Of a DNA stretch of 64,000 bases, positions 1 to 11,849 are shown piece after piece (positions within the stretch are counted from its first letter, which is position 1; each line of letters starts with the position of its first letter). The position numbers and the translations under genes were made by a program. The DNA lies in assembly GCA_019671005.1 (NCBI GenBank), contig CM033712.1:70754479-70818478 (forward strand). The letters run 5' to 3'. The notes under the pieces were generated by a model. The model worked only from the letters and a program-made list of their open reading frames with translations, was not told the origin of the DNA and searched no databases. This DNA comes from Hibiscus mutabilis (taxonomy: Eukaryota; Streptophyta; Magnoliopsida; Malvales; Malvaceae).

Positions 1-395
1 TGAACTCCAATTATGTCTATCCAAACTATGTTCGTCCGAAACGTCGCAAAGCCCCAATGACTCAATATCTTGATATGGATTTAAATGTAGGATTAGGTGA
101 TTGGAACTGAGGTTTACTTGGACCGTCGTCATTTCAGGGCATCGAAGTTGATCAACATGCTAGGAGATTTTTTTTTATCCCGGGGGACATTTGCTTACCA
201 CTGTAGCCATAGAAACATCTCTCAGTTTACGAATCGTTTTGAGCCAAGGCCGAAAGAGCATTTGGGAATGTTTAGTCAAATCAGTTGAAGAAAATTACGA
301 GTCATCCCAATTGGTCTTCGAGGAGTGTTGCTATGGATTTTTTTTATTGATCCTTGAGGGCAAGGATTGTTTCCAAACGGGGGAGTATTAATACG
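1..395 (+). mobile_element. 3' internal end of an LTR retrotransposon (gypsy-like)
   Basis: This stretch ends in a purine-rich tract (about 375-385, AAACGGGGGAG), the usual polypurine primer site just before a 3' LTR. The sequence that follows has gypsy LTR character. Short reading frames here are broken and show no domain I can name. The call therefore rests on position, the purine tract and the following LTR, and the family is uncertain. Confidence 0.45.
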
Positions 396-2235
396 TGTCA
401 AAGTTAGTAGGAATAAATGGTGTCGTTTATTTTAGTTTAGTAAGTGATTGTTTTATATAATTGGGGGTGTTAAAACCTTGTTTTTTGGATGATTGTAAAA
501 TATCATGAAATTAATAGAAATGATTGTCGACGTCGTTTTTGTTCGGGCTGAAATTGGTTGGGCCTTCAAAGGCTCATCATGGGCTGAAGTCGTCATTGGT
601 CGTTTTGGGTTAGGTACGGTCGAAAACCTGTAGAACTGATATACGTCTGAACCAAAGACATAGTTGGGCTCAAGAGTCGGTTACGTGTAGGGAAGGTCAT
701 ACCACTGCCAGCCTCTATAACCGCGGCGGCTGAAGGGTTTGTGGGTTGCGTTTCTGGGAAAAGAGATAGCTCTCTCCTTTTAGGTAAAAAACATGAAGGA
801 AAGGTGAATAAAGGAGGGGGCCGGTTATCGGTTTTATAGGGGGAGAAATAAAAGAAATAGGAAAATTAATGTTATAAATACCCCCGCGTTCTTGAGATTT
901 ACATTTCTGTCTCGCCGCATGGGACATTTGCAGCCCCAGTCCCCCTCCTTTTTGAAAATATTTCAATTTGGTCCTCAGATAAACCGAAATCCGTTTTCAA
1001 ATGGTGAAATTACCTCCCTAGTCCTTCCGCGTTTTGAATGTTTGCACTTTGGGCTTGCCCCTTGGTCATATGACATGTTCAGTCCTCCCAGACTTTCTTT
1101 GTTTTGTAATTACATCCCTGAATTTGCTTTTGTTTTTGTTTTATTTATTCCTTTTGCTTCTATTTTTTTCATTTCAGTCCTCTTGTAGTTTCATTAATAT
1201 CGTCAGTATATCATGTTTAAGTATGTTTTATTTTGTTTTTATATTAAGTTCATTGATATTTTATTGCACATGCTTTTGTGATTATGTTTTTAGTATGTTT
1301 GCTTTGCCCATTGTGTGTTCTTATGTTTTTATTTCATGTTTTCATGTTTTATAATATCTGTTTAGTTGATCGTATTTTACCTTTATATTTTCGTTTGTTA
1401 GCTCATATCTTACATGTTTGATCGGTGCTTGTCTAGTTTATGTGTAGATAGCATGTTTCAGCATGGATTTTATGTTCATCTTTCTTTTTTGGTTATATGT
1501 TAGTGTGGTGTTTTATCATATTTAAATATCATGTTAATTTGCGGATCTAAATTATGTTATACGATAGAAATAAAGTTTTAATTTTTTTCTATTTATTGGC
1601 ATGTTGTTAGGTTGGTTTAGCATTGCATTTCACGCATGTCATATATAATATATTTGTGTGATCAAGCATATTAGGATTAATTAGTTTAGTTTTGGAAATA
1701 TGATCTTTTTGCATTTACATTTATATTTATGTCTATTCATTATAGTATGCTATGTTATATTCATGTTTCATATTATTTTTGTTTAAAGTTTATAATTTTC
1801 TTTTTATGTTTTTCATACCATGTCCATGTGAATGTTTTTTTTATATATATTATCTCACTAAGTTTGCATAATGGAATATATGATGTCAATGCGGTGCCCT
1901 TTTATCCGAGCACAAACGGGGACAGTATCAGGCGTAGTGATAGTGGTTGGGCATTTGCTCTCGGATAACGGGGTCTTTAAAATTTACTCGCAATTATAAC
2001 CAAATTTTAAATTAATCGTCACTTTAATCCGGAAAATCTAATATTAATAAAGCGATAATTATTAAAGTACCAATTTTGGGCGGTGTAGGGGTGATAATCC
2101 TTCCCCATCCGTAACTGACTCCCGAACCCAACAATTTTTAAATATCTGGTTTTATGGTGTCCGGCCTACCTAAGTGGCCGGTGGCGACTCCAATCTCTAA
2201 ATAAAACGCGGTTTCTTTAAAACCCCACGGAAGAC
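396..2235 (+). mobile_element. Probable 3' LTR of a Ty3/gypsy (Tat/Ogre-like) element
   Basis: The block starts with TGTCAAAG just after the purine tract and is about 1.8 kb long. Its last 350 bases carry a signature typical of plant Tat/Ogre-type LTRs: TTTTGGGCGGTGTAGGGG, then 'aacTGACTCCCGAACCC', then 'GGTGGCGACTCC' around 2070-2200. A related signature recurs near 32440-32560. The exact 3' boundary is unclear (about 2220-2280), and no second LTR or target duplication is visible because the element's 5' side lies outside the window. Confidence 0.5.
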
Positions 2236-2281
2236 ATTATTTTCAAAACAAAACAAAACAATAAATAAAAACTCTTTTTTA

Positions 2282-2476
2282 TTAGCGAAAAAGGACATCG
2301 CTACACATGCCCCACGCTGCAAATGGCCATGGAGCTGTTATAACATGGAGAGGTGATGATGCTGCATGAATTTTATTTCCATAAATTTGACATTTATGGC
2401 ATCTCTGAGCAAAGTTTATGCAATCTTCTACCATAGATACCCAAAAATAACCCAACCTCATAATTTGCCTAGACAT
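2282..2476 (-). pseudogene. Retrotransposon integrase zinc-finger fragment
   Basis: The minus strand encodes about 64 residues including CHKCQ, a spacer and the stretch AAWGMCSDVLF. This matches the H2C2 zinc-binding region and the start of the integrase core in gypsy polyproteins. The frame then stops, so the catalytic core is missing. It lies downstream, on the same strand, of the RNase H fragment at 2699-3094, which is the expected order for Tat-lineage gypsy elements. It is a dead fragment in the opposite orientation to the LTR at 396-2235. Confidence 0.75.
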
Positions 2477-2698
2477 ATTGAGGCCATTTGCATGAATTCC
2501 ACAAATTCCCTTGTGAACTTCCTCAATTATCCTTTTTGCCTCATGATTTTCTACGCATCTGAGTAGCGTCTGTCGCTTCTTCTTTTGTATAGGATTTCTC
2601 CATCAATGACGTATCCCGCAACCATTCTCCGAATTGTTTTCTTATTAACATCGATCGCTCCCTTGGGATATTTCTAAAATTTGATATATTGTAAAATA

Positions 2699-3094
2699 TC
2701 ATAATACCCAAGGGTGGTCATCTACCTTATCTCTGATGGTATAACAACTGGCGGGTGAGTCATAGATACTCATCTGTATGGGCATTATATTAGCTTCTCT
2801 ATTTGCTTTAAACATAGAAGCCAAAGTGGCCAATGCAGCAGCCATTTGGTTGTCTTCTCGAGGAAGGTAATGGAAAGATATCTCCTCAAACTCTTTTTTT
2901 AATTCAAGGATGAGCTTGTGATATTCAACCAGTTTAGCATCTTTTGTTTCCCATTCTCCATGAAATTGATAAACCACTAATGATGAATTTCCATATGCTT
3001 TTAGGACTTTAATTTTTTGTCGGATTGCCTCACGAAGTCCCATTATACACGCTTTATATTCTGCCATATTATGTTCCAAAGCTTGGAATCCCAT
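2699..3094 (-). pseudogene. Retrotransposon RNase H (RVT_3-like) fragment
   Basis: About 130 residues read on the minus strand. Motifs include NMAEYKACIMGLREAI (the conserved AEY-AC--GL helix), then a GNSSLVVYQ block, 'WETKD', 'FHYLPREDNQMAAALATLAS' and a short acidic tail. This is the second (archaeal-type) RNase H seen in Tat/Ogre gypsy polyproteins. The expected first catalytic strand with its Asp is absent because the sequence switches into IST1 exon sequence just upstream, at about 3083-3095. The reverse transcriptase part is missing. Confidence 0.85.
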
Positions 3095-3600
3095 TCAATT
3101 GATAACTCTTGTGCTATGTCATGCATCAATTGAAGCTTCATCTCCTTCGTGGGAGGCTCCGCCTTTAGCTTCTGCACAAACTGTAGGGAATTTCCATTTA
3201 TTACCTCAAAGGACCTCAAGTTAACCATTTATTACCTCTTGATTCAAGTAAGACTCTAGGGAATTTCCATATTTCTCAGTAAATCAGCAAATCTGGCTGC
3301 AGCGTACATTAGAGACGGTACAGCTTCTCTGCATTCCTCTGGACACACACTGCATTTGAATTGAAAATATGGGTCAAATCCTTATGCTTGGGGTCGAAAA
3401 AAGTACACAATGTTCGATTTAAACACTTGATAAGATATCAGTACCGTAATTAGGAATAGACTATAGAGTACTACAAATTCAAGCGCCTCAACATACCTTT
3501 GCTTTTGCATGGCTGAGATATGCTTTGAGATGGAGTCGCAGAACTGCTCTATGAGATCGTAAGAAGCTGTTATCTTTTGCTCCAACAGAAGACCTTCAGC
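3083..3600 (-). pseudogene. IST1-like gene fragment (three exons), fused to retroelement RNase H
   Basis: IST1 proteins regulate Vps4 in the multivesicular-body/ESCRT-III pathway. Minus-strand exons can be read at 3600-3497 (AEGLLLEQK...YDLIEQFCDSI...MQKQ), 3349-3236 (CPEECREAVPSLMYAAARF, then YGNSLESYLNQE) and 3180-3083 (FVQKLKAEPPTKEMKLQLMHD...IEWDS). These have GT/AG borders: donor at 3496-3491, acceptor at 3352-3350, donor at 3235, acceptor at 3183-3181. The second exon changes frame between the AAARF-A-D and FTEKYGN segments and lacks about ten residues (the usual LPEL-L--- stretch). The intron after it is only about 55 bp and contains an internal copy of GAGGTAATAAATGG. The last exon runs straight into the RNase H fragment through AAGCTTTGGAA. 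This is a broken gene piece. Introns are kept, so it was copied or moved as DNA, not as a cDNA. Confidence 0.8.
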
Positions 3601-3857
3601 CTGCATAACCATCCGCAAACATTACTCATTTTGGATATATCCGCACTCAGATAAATGTTGGTATGCATGCAGAAATTATTAAATTCCAACTTAGTTGCAC
3701 ACTGAGCCAAGTAATTATTACATGTAAAGAGAGGTGTAACACGGTCTGCATATTGATCACACAAGTCGGGAACCTTGTAAAAAAATTCACTAGATTTAGC
3801 CCTAGTTTTTGTTATTTACAACTGTCCCTTTTTCAGACCTGTAAAATCAGCATTAAA
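3601..3857 (-). other. Probable IST1 intron remnant
   Basis: Just upstream (minus strand) of the IST1-like exon, the sequence ends in TTATGCAG, a usable splice acceptor. The rest is AT-rich with no coding similarity that I recognise. No further upstream IST1 exon is visible before the tandem repeats begin at 3858. Confidence 0.4.
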
Positions 3858-4542
3858 TCAGAATATGTAATTAACTAGGGTTAAATATACTGATTTTTTT
3901 GAATTAGGACTAATTTGATTGAATGTATAAATATGAATGATCAAATATGCTATTATACAAAAGTTTATAACAGAAAAAGTTAAGTAATTGTAAATATGAA
4001 GGATCAAACACGTCTAGTAGGCTGCAAAACAACAATAAAGATGAAAATATTGGAGAAATAAAAGCAGGGAGCAAGACTTGTTGTCTCTATCCACCTACAC
4101 ATTTCAGGATTAAAGTATGAGTGATGAGCAAAACCAACAATCTTGGAGGCTGTTTCGTAAAACAAATATGACAACATCGACAAATGAATTACAAAAGGGG
4201 ATCAAACTATTAAAAACCATCGATAATATGCAAATCAGAGCCAAGCGCCGTGAAAAACGTATCAATGAACGCAAATCTATCATAACGGTAGACAATAACG
4301 TGCCATAAGGCAGAAGCGTGCCACGAGGCGGAGAAAAAAACATGCTACAAGGCAGATAAAATTAGAAGAAATCGAAATATAAAAAATAATAACTTAATAT
4401 AAGAAAAATAAGAGAATAAAATTATCGACTGTGACGACTAGTGTTAAAACTGACGTCGCCGCCGATGAGTCAAGAACAAAGGAAAAAGAAAATTAGACTA
4501 GCTTTTTAGGATAAAAAAGAAAGGAGCGGGGCTTATATTATA
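3858..4542 (+). repeat. 685-bp tandem duplication, copy 1
   Basis: Begins TCAGAATATGTAA and ends GGGGCTTATATTATA. The next 685 bases repeat it head to tail. It contains a 63-residue open frame (4117-4308, from MSDEQNQQSW to TVDNNVP) at the same offset as in copy 2. The frame is Arg/Lys-rich (RAKRREKR) with no domain that I recognise. Nine to ten base differences in the shared frame are split about evenly between silent and amino-acid-changing, which suggests no strong protein constraint. Confidence 0.85.
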
Positions 4543-5227
4543 TCAGAATATGTAAATAATGAGGGTTAAATTTAGTATTTTTTTTTTGAATTAGGACTAA
4601 ATTGATTGAATGTGTAAATATGAAAGATCAAATATGCTATTATGCAAAAGCTTATAATAAAAAAGTTAAGTAATTGTAAATATGAAGGATCAAACACGTT
4701 TGGTAGGCTGCAAAACAACGATAGAGATGAAATACTGGAGAAATAAAAGTAGGGAGCAAGACTTGTTGTCTCTATCCACCTACACGTTTCAGGATTGAAG
4801 TATGAGTGATGAGCAAAACCAACAATCTTGGAGGTTGTTTCGTAAAACAAATATGACAACATCGACAAACGAATCACAAAAGGGAATCAAACTATTAAAG
4901 ACTACCGAAAATATGCAAATCAGAGCCAAGCGCCGTGAAAAACGTATCCACGAACGCAAATCTATCATAACGGTAGACAATAACGTGCCATAAGGCAGAA
5001 GCGTGCCACAAGGCGGAGAAAAAAAGTGCTACAAGACAGATAAAAATTAGAAGAAATTGAAATATAAAAAATAATAACTTAGTATAAAAAAAATAAGAGA
5101 ATAAAATTACCGACTGTGACGACTAGTGTTAAAACTGACGTTAGAGCCGATGAGTCAAGAACAAAGAAAAAAGAAAATTAAACTAGCTTTTTAGGATAAA
5201 AAAGAAATGAGCGGCGCTTATATTATA
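4543..5227 (+). repeat. 685-bp tandem duplication, copy 2
   Basis: Same length as copy 1, with scattered substitutions and balanced small indels. The equivalent 63-residue frame lies at 4802-4993, shifted by exactly 685. Near both ends of each unit are AT-rich stretches like 'ttaggactaa-ttgattgaatg', similar to non-autonomous DNA elements, but I could not define terminal inverted repeats. Confidence 0.85.
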
Positions 5228-6825
5228 TAAGACTTAAATTCATAATCTAACCTTCAAATTGGACTCATTTTTCATTTTGACATTTCAAATTTTTTATTCT
5301 GTTGAATATGTATCCCTCTCAATATATTAAAAATTATTTATTGTAAAGTAAGGGCTTAAAAAATACGTGCTTAAACTCTATTTTTTGTTTAGGTATCTAA
5401 CTTTTTTATGTTAAAATAGACGGCAAACATTTTATTTTAGAAGTCTAATATTACATATGTTAAAATTTTAAGATCAATTTGTTAAAAGTTGGTCATTCAA
5501 AACATTGTTTGCTGCCCTATTTTTTATTTTTTTTTAAATCCCATAATTTTTGTTTTTCAAAGTATCTTAAATCTTTAAATTCTTTGCCATTGTCGAATCT
5601 TATGTTACTGAGACCGCAACAATGAAGTCTCCTCTTATCACAAGAGTCGTAAGATCAAATTTGTTGTTTGTAATACCTTTTTCTCTTTTATTATTCGATT
5701 TTTAATTGACACCTCGTTCGTTGATTTGTGACAACAGAAGAGTAGGGTAGCCGATAAGGAAGCTCGATGATAAAGGGAGTGAGGATTGTTTATTTAGAGG
5801 TGAAAAATGAGGGATTTAAAGATAAGGAAAGATTTGCAGTTACGAAAAATAAAAATTTTGGGGTATTTTAGTGAAAATTAAAGATGTTATGATTTTTAAA
5901 AAAATAAATTAAATTAAGACATATGTCACATGTCATGCATCCAATAGATGACATAATTTTTGACAGCAACTAACAAATCAATATTAAAATATAAAGAAAT
6001 AAAATTGTTGTACCTCCGCCAAACATTTCTGAAAATTTTACCTCCGAAAACAACACCACTGTCCCCGCACCATGGACCATGCACCACGATGCTCAGACGC
6101 TCCTCCGAAACCATCAACCTCTAGAAACTCCTACTCTCGGCCACTACACCAAGACAAGACAACCATCAAGTTCAACTTAGCTCGCAGCCTGATAGTCGAG
6201 CTATAACTTGTCAACCCATCAATAGTCATCACCAGGCTTGACACAGTCTCTCAACCATCACACCATGCACTGCTCCAAGAAGATATAAATACCCCAAAGA
6301 CCAAAGATATCTGGATGCTCTCTCAAACATTCTACAAGGGCTATTACGCTCGTTCTACATCAACCTTTTCCTTCACTCCTCTCTCACCCACGATCAGTGG
6401 CTCTCCGCCTGCATCAAAATAGGTGAACCACCACCAACTACCGTCAATCATCGCATGACCATCGGCCTTAAACCATTTGTGACTCTCAGCCCTAAGTTAA
6501 CCAAGAGTGAACCGCCTAACTCAACGACTAACCATGGTCTTTTGTGGCCTCGGTTCCTCCCACAACGAGTGAATTGCTAATTCTCATCGTCCGATCACCT
6601 TTTGACCACCATCTCAACTTCCCTGTTTGGTGTCGCCTAATATCGGCACCAACAAAAATATTAGATCCATACTTTACCAAAAAAATTTAAATACCTAAAA
6701 CAAAGACAGATATACTTTAGACACCTATTTAATAAAGGAAAAATAATTAACATGTTTTTTAAAAATGTAACAACACCACCAATAAGAGCCCGATGAGACC
6801 TGACCCAGTAACCGATTGTACGCCC
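5228..6825. other. Intergenic stretch, no gene recognised
   Basis: Mostly AT-rich. Around 6010-6660 the + strand becomes C-rich (many CCAC/CATC words), which stands out from its surroundings. It has no long open frame and no domain that I recognise, and may be an old captured or retroelement-derived piece. Confidence 0.4.
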
Positions 6826-6834
6826 TGTACCCGA

Positions 6835-7065
6835 GGCATTTTTATCTAAAAAAAATCATTTTAAATAGTTATTTAGATAGATGATCCCACCCAAAGTTAT
6901 TTACAAAATTGACCCTCAAATCGTCCACGTAAGGAGACCTCGCATTCTACGAAAAACGAATCATGACCTCGCTTTCTGCAATAAGCGAGTTCCATCCTAC
7001 ATGGATGCACTTTTCAGATAACCCAATTTAAAATTAGGGGAAAACCTTACGTTTTCCAAAAAGCG
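6835..7065 (+). repeat. Left terminal inverted repeat of MULE 1
   Basis: Pairs with the reverse complement of 11850-12072. Shared landmarks, in order, are: CATTTTAA-TAGTTATTTA, the AAATCGTC-ACGTAAG block, a CGAGTTtcGTCCTAC-T block, and GATGCACTTTTCAGA-AAC followed by CAATTTAAAATTA. The arms have diverged by many substitutions and small indels. Confidence 0.8.
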
Positions 7066-8420
7066 AGTTTCCCGGGAAATTGAAGGGGCGGATGAATTTA
7101 TCGCGGTTTTTACTAAAGTGACATCACGTTCTCTATATAGCGAGTTCATTTGACCGTTTAGATAACGTTCTCTAATAAATGAAAGATCTTAATACTCGTA
7201 AATGCCCTCTAATCTAGATATAATTTCTTTGACCTAAGTTTTTTAATATGCAACTTAATAGATTATAATTATTCAAATATATAATATAATATGACCTAAT
7301 TATTTGATATAATTATTTGAAAAGGGACTTAAGGATATGGAAAATTGTAATTATTTGAAAAGATCCTAAATATTCTAATTTGGCCTATTTTTCCTTAAAT
7401 AAGAATCTTTAATACAAATCTTTGATAAAAAATCCTTATTTTCCTTAAATTAAAATCCTAACTATTATAGAATGTTTGAAATCAAATAGTCATAATGTAA
7501 AAAATTTCATATTTATTAGGATAATGATATTGTCTATAAAAAGAGCATATTTAGAAAAAAAGATGGTATTTAAATTCTATTAATATATAAGTTGTATTAC
7601 TCATTATTGATCCTAACTAAAAATTTGTTAAAATTTTAAATTTTATTGGTATATAATAAATATTTATAATAAAATATAAAAAATTTGAGTAGTCTAATAA
7701 TCTGAAAATCATAATCGAGGTCCTTTTAAATGGGCGGATCAATTTATTTAATTCATGGACCTTGCTATCTGTAACAAGCGAGGTCATTTTGAACGTTTTA
7801 ATTAATACTTATCCTTAATATTTTAATTATTTTGATAGTTATGCCAAATTAAGAATAATTTGGCATAGTTACCATATTTTTCCTTTAATAGAAATCATAA
7901 TTACTATCGAATATGAGTAAAAAAATTATTACTTTTTAAAATTCATAATTTTTACGATGGGCATATGTCTAAAAGAAGATAATATGGAAAAAATGCTATT
8001 TAAAAAAATTAAAAATTAAATTTTGAAAACCCTGGGACCTCGCCTTTAGCAGAACGTGAGGTCCCTCTGACCGGGTGGAATTGATTCGAAAAGAAAAGTC
8101 GTATCTTTTCAACGGACCTCGCGCTTTGTAGAAAGCGAGGTCCATTGATATCGCTTCGGAAGAGGTGCGAGGTCTCCTATAAATAGGGGCCCATGGTCTC
8201 CGAATATTCTCACAACTCATCTTCATTCTTTTTCTTCTTACTCTACTATTAAATATTATTTTTAAAGAGTTCGATCGACCTTCAATATTATGGTGGGTTA
8301 CTGAGGCTGGATCACAAACACGTGTTATATTTTTTCCAGACAACTGACAAGGTGAATCTATTTTTTAATTAGTTAATTACTTTTAATTATTTATTATTTA
8401 GTTATTTATTAATTTTAAAT

Positions 8421-10437
8421 TTTAATTTGAAGTATTATGAACGGGCATTGACGATCTACCTGAATTGTATCACGGCTGAACCGCATACGGATCTTGTTCT
8501 GTTTTTTGAAGAAGCCGGTTTTGTCCATGTATGTCAGATAGTTGGCGGTATGAAGATTAACCGACAGTTGGTAAACGCGTTGTTGGAAAGGTGGAGGCCG
8601 AGACATACATTTCATTTTCCGTATGGTGAGGCTATAATTACGTTGCAAGATTTTGTATTGCATCTTGGTCTACCAGTTGACAACAAGGTTATAAATGGTG
8701 TTGCCAAAGCAAACTGGGAAGCCGTGTGTGGTAATTTGCTCGGAGTGGTGCCAAAGAAGTTCGAAGAGGGTAAAATTTTGTTAACTTTTTAGAGAATACT
8801 TTTGAAAAACTTCCCCGAATGCTGATGAAGAAACAAAGGGATAATATAAATAAATTTAATTATTTATGATTATTTATTTTGATATTATTTTTATTGAAAA
8901 TAATTTGACATAGGTATTTATTATTTTTGTAGCGGTTTGCTCGTGCTTATATTCTACGAGTCATTGGGGGTCTTGATGCCAAACAAATCCCAAAACAAAG
9001 TGCATCTGACGTGGTTGCTTCATCTAAGCAGTCTTGCGAAATCCAAAAATAAGAGTTGGAGATTGGCAGTCTTGGCATTTCTTTTTAGGGAGCTATGCTG
9101 AATCGTCGACCCGGACATATATGTCATCGGAGGGTGTGTTTTGTTGCTCCAGTCCTGGGCTTAGTTTCAAATGTCATTTTAACCCTGACTCCTAGAAATT
9201 CGACCCTATTCGTGTTTCCATTACTTCGAAGGTAATGAAAAATAATCTAAATTTTTTTTCCTTTTTTACAACATGATAATAATATTTTTTTGTTGTATGA
9301 ATGATAGGTGGTGTGTTCCATTAACTCATGTGGGACTATCAACAACGCAGCAAGATTATAGACTGTTGATCGACAAGAGATAATGAGTAATGTTTTTAAT
9401 TGATTTATTTTTTGAATTTAAAAATTTATTTTTAAAATCGAGTTTGTCTAACTTAGTTTACAAAGACGTCGTACGATAATCTTGATATTGCGACATGTAT
9501 TCCATTGGAAATAATATGGACTACATATGTTTGGATTTTGAGGGTCATGCTGATACACTATGAAATAGTGGAGTGGCATCCAACCGATCGCATGTTGCGA
9601 CAAGTCAGCTGTGTCTAGGGGATTCTGGACCCACCACCAAATATGGACGAATTGTATCTCTTAACGCGGCAAGGGAAGACGGAGGTCTAGGAGGCATTAT
9701 TATGCGGTGTGGATGGCCGAGTGGATGACAAGATTTGGTAGGCGGCCCCCTAATTGTGAACCCATTGTTTTCCACAGTGTTACATATGATTATATGCACT
9801 GGTACGAACAAAAAGGGAAGCAACATATACTCACCCCATAGGAGCGAAAACGAGAAATAGATGTTCTTCCCCAAACCATTTGCAGACACAATGTACATCG
9901 ACGCAACCTTCACCAACGCAACCTTCGTTGACGCAACATAGTACTAGGAGGGGGAACAAATCCAGAGAAGAATAACACACACTCTAGGGGCCTCGTCATC
10001 CGGAACAACATAGGCACATGGCCAGTCAGCACCAAAACCTTTGACACCGATGCCAGCACACTCATCCACTCACTCGACTTATTCATCATTTCAGCCCATG
10101 GGGAGTTCGTTCGAAGGTTTTTTTCACAGACGTGTTGTGTCCCTTTATGATGGGTCCTCCAGTAGATTATTTGACACTGACCTCTGCATCTGTTCCTCTA
10201 GTGTACGAAGTTGCTCCACTGGCAACACAGTTCAACTTTAGTATTGTGGAGCAGACGCCGTCGTAGAGCTTATTCTACACCGGTCCCAATGCCAACGATG
10301 GTACTCAAGATGTAGTTGTTGTTGTTGCTAATGATGATAATGATGGTGATGAAGCACACGTTGCTCGAAAGAATCCGCATCGGGATCATCGTCCACCACA
10401 GTGTGGTACATGTGGACATATACGTCATTAGGATGGA
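8421..10437 (+). pseudogene. Plant mobile domain (PMD, aminotransferase-like) pseudogene in MULE 1
   Basis: The PMD family includes the Arabidopsis MAIN/MAIL proteins, which act in the nucleus, and many transposon-borne copies. Here the clearest exon (8427-8790) encodes LVLFFEEAGF, then LVNALLERWRPRHTFHFPYG and AIITLQDFVLHLGLPVD, the family's diagnostic block. Later pieces follow at 8931-9230 (ARAYILRVIGGL), 9308-9390 (WCVPLTHVG...DYRLLID), 9457-9640 (IWTTYVWILRV...VEWHPTDRML) and about 10350-10430 (RKNPHRDHRPPQCGTC tail). Several in-frame stops and frame changes separate them, so the gene is dead as read, even with introns allowed. A TATA-like CTATAAATAG lies at about 8176. The gene is cargo of the MULE at 6835-12072. 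Confidence 0.85.
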
Positions 10438-10890
10438 TATGTAATTAGTTTTAATTATGTACGTAAAATTTATTTTATCCTTTAATCCCAAAATAATATA
10501 TTTTATCTTATTTTATGTGTTGATTGTGCCTTACGCATGTGATTAAAATTCTGTAAATAATATATTAATATTTCAACTTAAAAAAAGACACAATAAATAT
10601 TTCAAAAAAAGATAATAATTTAAATGTTATTTATAAAAAACAAACAATTTTTTTATAAATGTTGAAATTTTAAATGCAATAAACACATAAAATAAACAAT
10701 TTTTTTAAAAAAATACAACCCCACCTTCTATAGAAAGCGAGTTCTACTAACGAATCAGGAATCTCTGACAACCACGCTATCTGTAGAAAGCGAAGTAACT
10801 GAGCAGTCAGTCATACTGACAAAATTTGTCAGTCCACCGATTTTGGCAGAAAAATAATTTTCGAGTCTTATATAGCGTGAAGTCATTACA

Positions 10891-11247
10891 ATGACAGTAA
10901 TATTTGTAGATGATTGTGGATATTCTCCACATATGTCGAGACGAGAAACTATTATAGTTTTGGTATACTACGATGGGCAGATAATCGATGATGCATCTCT
11001 CAGCGCCGTATTTCAGTCTTCAAATGATGTATTGCTTCCGTTGCCGAGGAACTTATCGTATAACAAGTTGATGAAGGAAGTGAAGAACAATGTTCCACAT
11101 GGTCGTGGGAAAAAGCTGGAACCGTTGAAGTATCGACTGTTGTCGTCGTTAGAACCATTAACGTACTCATTATACGACGTTGTGGACAACGCTGATGTGG
11201 AATTGATGGTGGAATTCCACCTGCAGTATTCTTTAGGGGGCCCTTGA
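10891..11247 (+). pseudogene. MuDR transposase N-terminal (PB1-like) fragment in MULE 1
   Basis: A 118-residue frame from ATG 10891. It has VYYDGQIIDD, a Leu/Asn-rich LPRNLSYNKLMKEV segment, 'LKYRLLSSLEP' and VDNADVELMVEFH. The plan is the same as the MURA N-terminus at 52764-53312 (HYDGEIVKTDIGVVF ... ISLRELKHDIERKI ... LKDDDNVGLMIAEH). This PB1-like domain heads many plant MURA proteins. The DNA-binding, MULE and SWIM domains are absent downstream, so it is a truncated remnant. It points toward the nearer (right) inverted repeat, the reverse of the MURA in the larger MULE. Confidence 0.75.
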
Positions 11248-11849
11248 GCTTGAGTTGTATGCAATGTTTTCTGATGATGATGATGTTATCGGAGTCCCAA
11301 ATAATATGTAAATTAATAGTTTAAAAATTATTAATTTTACCGTGTAATTCATGTACACGTGATAAGCTTTCGAACCATTTCAACGCCTTAAAATTAGCTT
11401 TGTCACCATAATTTATAATTACAATTACTTAACGACTCGAAATTGCAGCTTCTCCCATTTGTTTAATTGTAATTCTTTTTAATTACAATTATGCGCCTCT
11501 AAGCTTAGGTATTACGCGAATTGTTCGGTTAACTACTCAGATAAATCCATCAAACATGACTCCCAAGGCATTTAACCTTCTTATTCATGCACAAAAACAA
11601 GGTTTAGAACTATTTTCATGGCAATTTTTATACCATTTACAATGTCTCGTCTGTGTCAATATCAGTCTCAAATGAAAGATAAGTATCAATACTAAGCCTT
11701 TAACCTTAAGTATTACGAAGATTTTTCTATTAATAACCAAGAAAAACAACTCCAACATGCCTACCAAGCCATTTCAACTTGTTATTCTTGCACAAAAATT
11801 AGCATTCGAACCATTTTCAATGCGCTTTTAACAACGCATGCAATGTTTC

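Noticed and set aside
4117..4308. A small protein-coding gene (also at 4802-4993)
   Set aside because: No similarity that I recognise, and roughly equal silent and replacement differences between the two copies. Described only as an open frame within a repeat.
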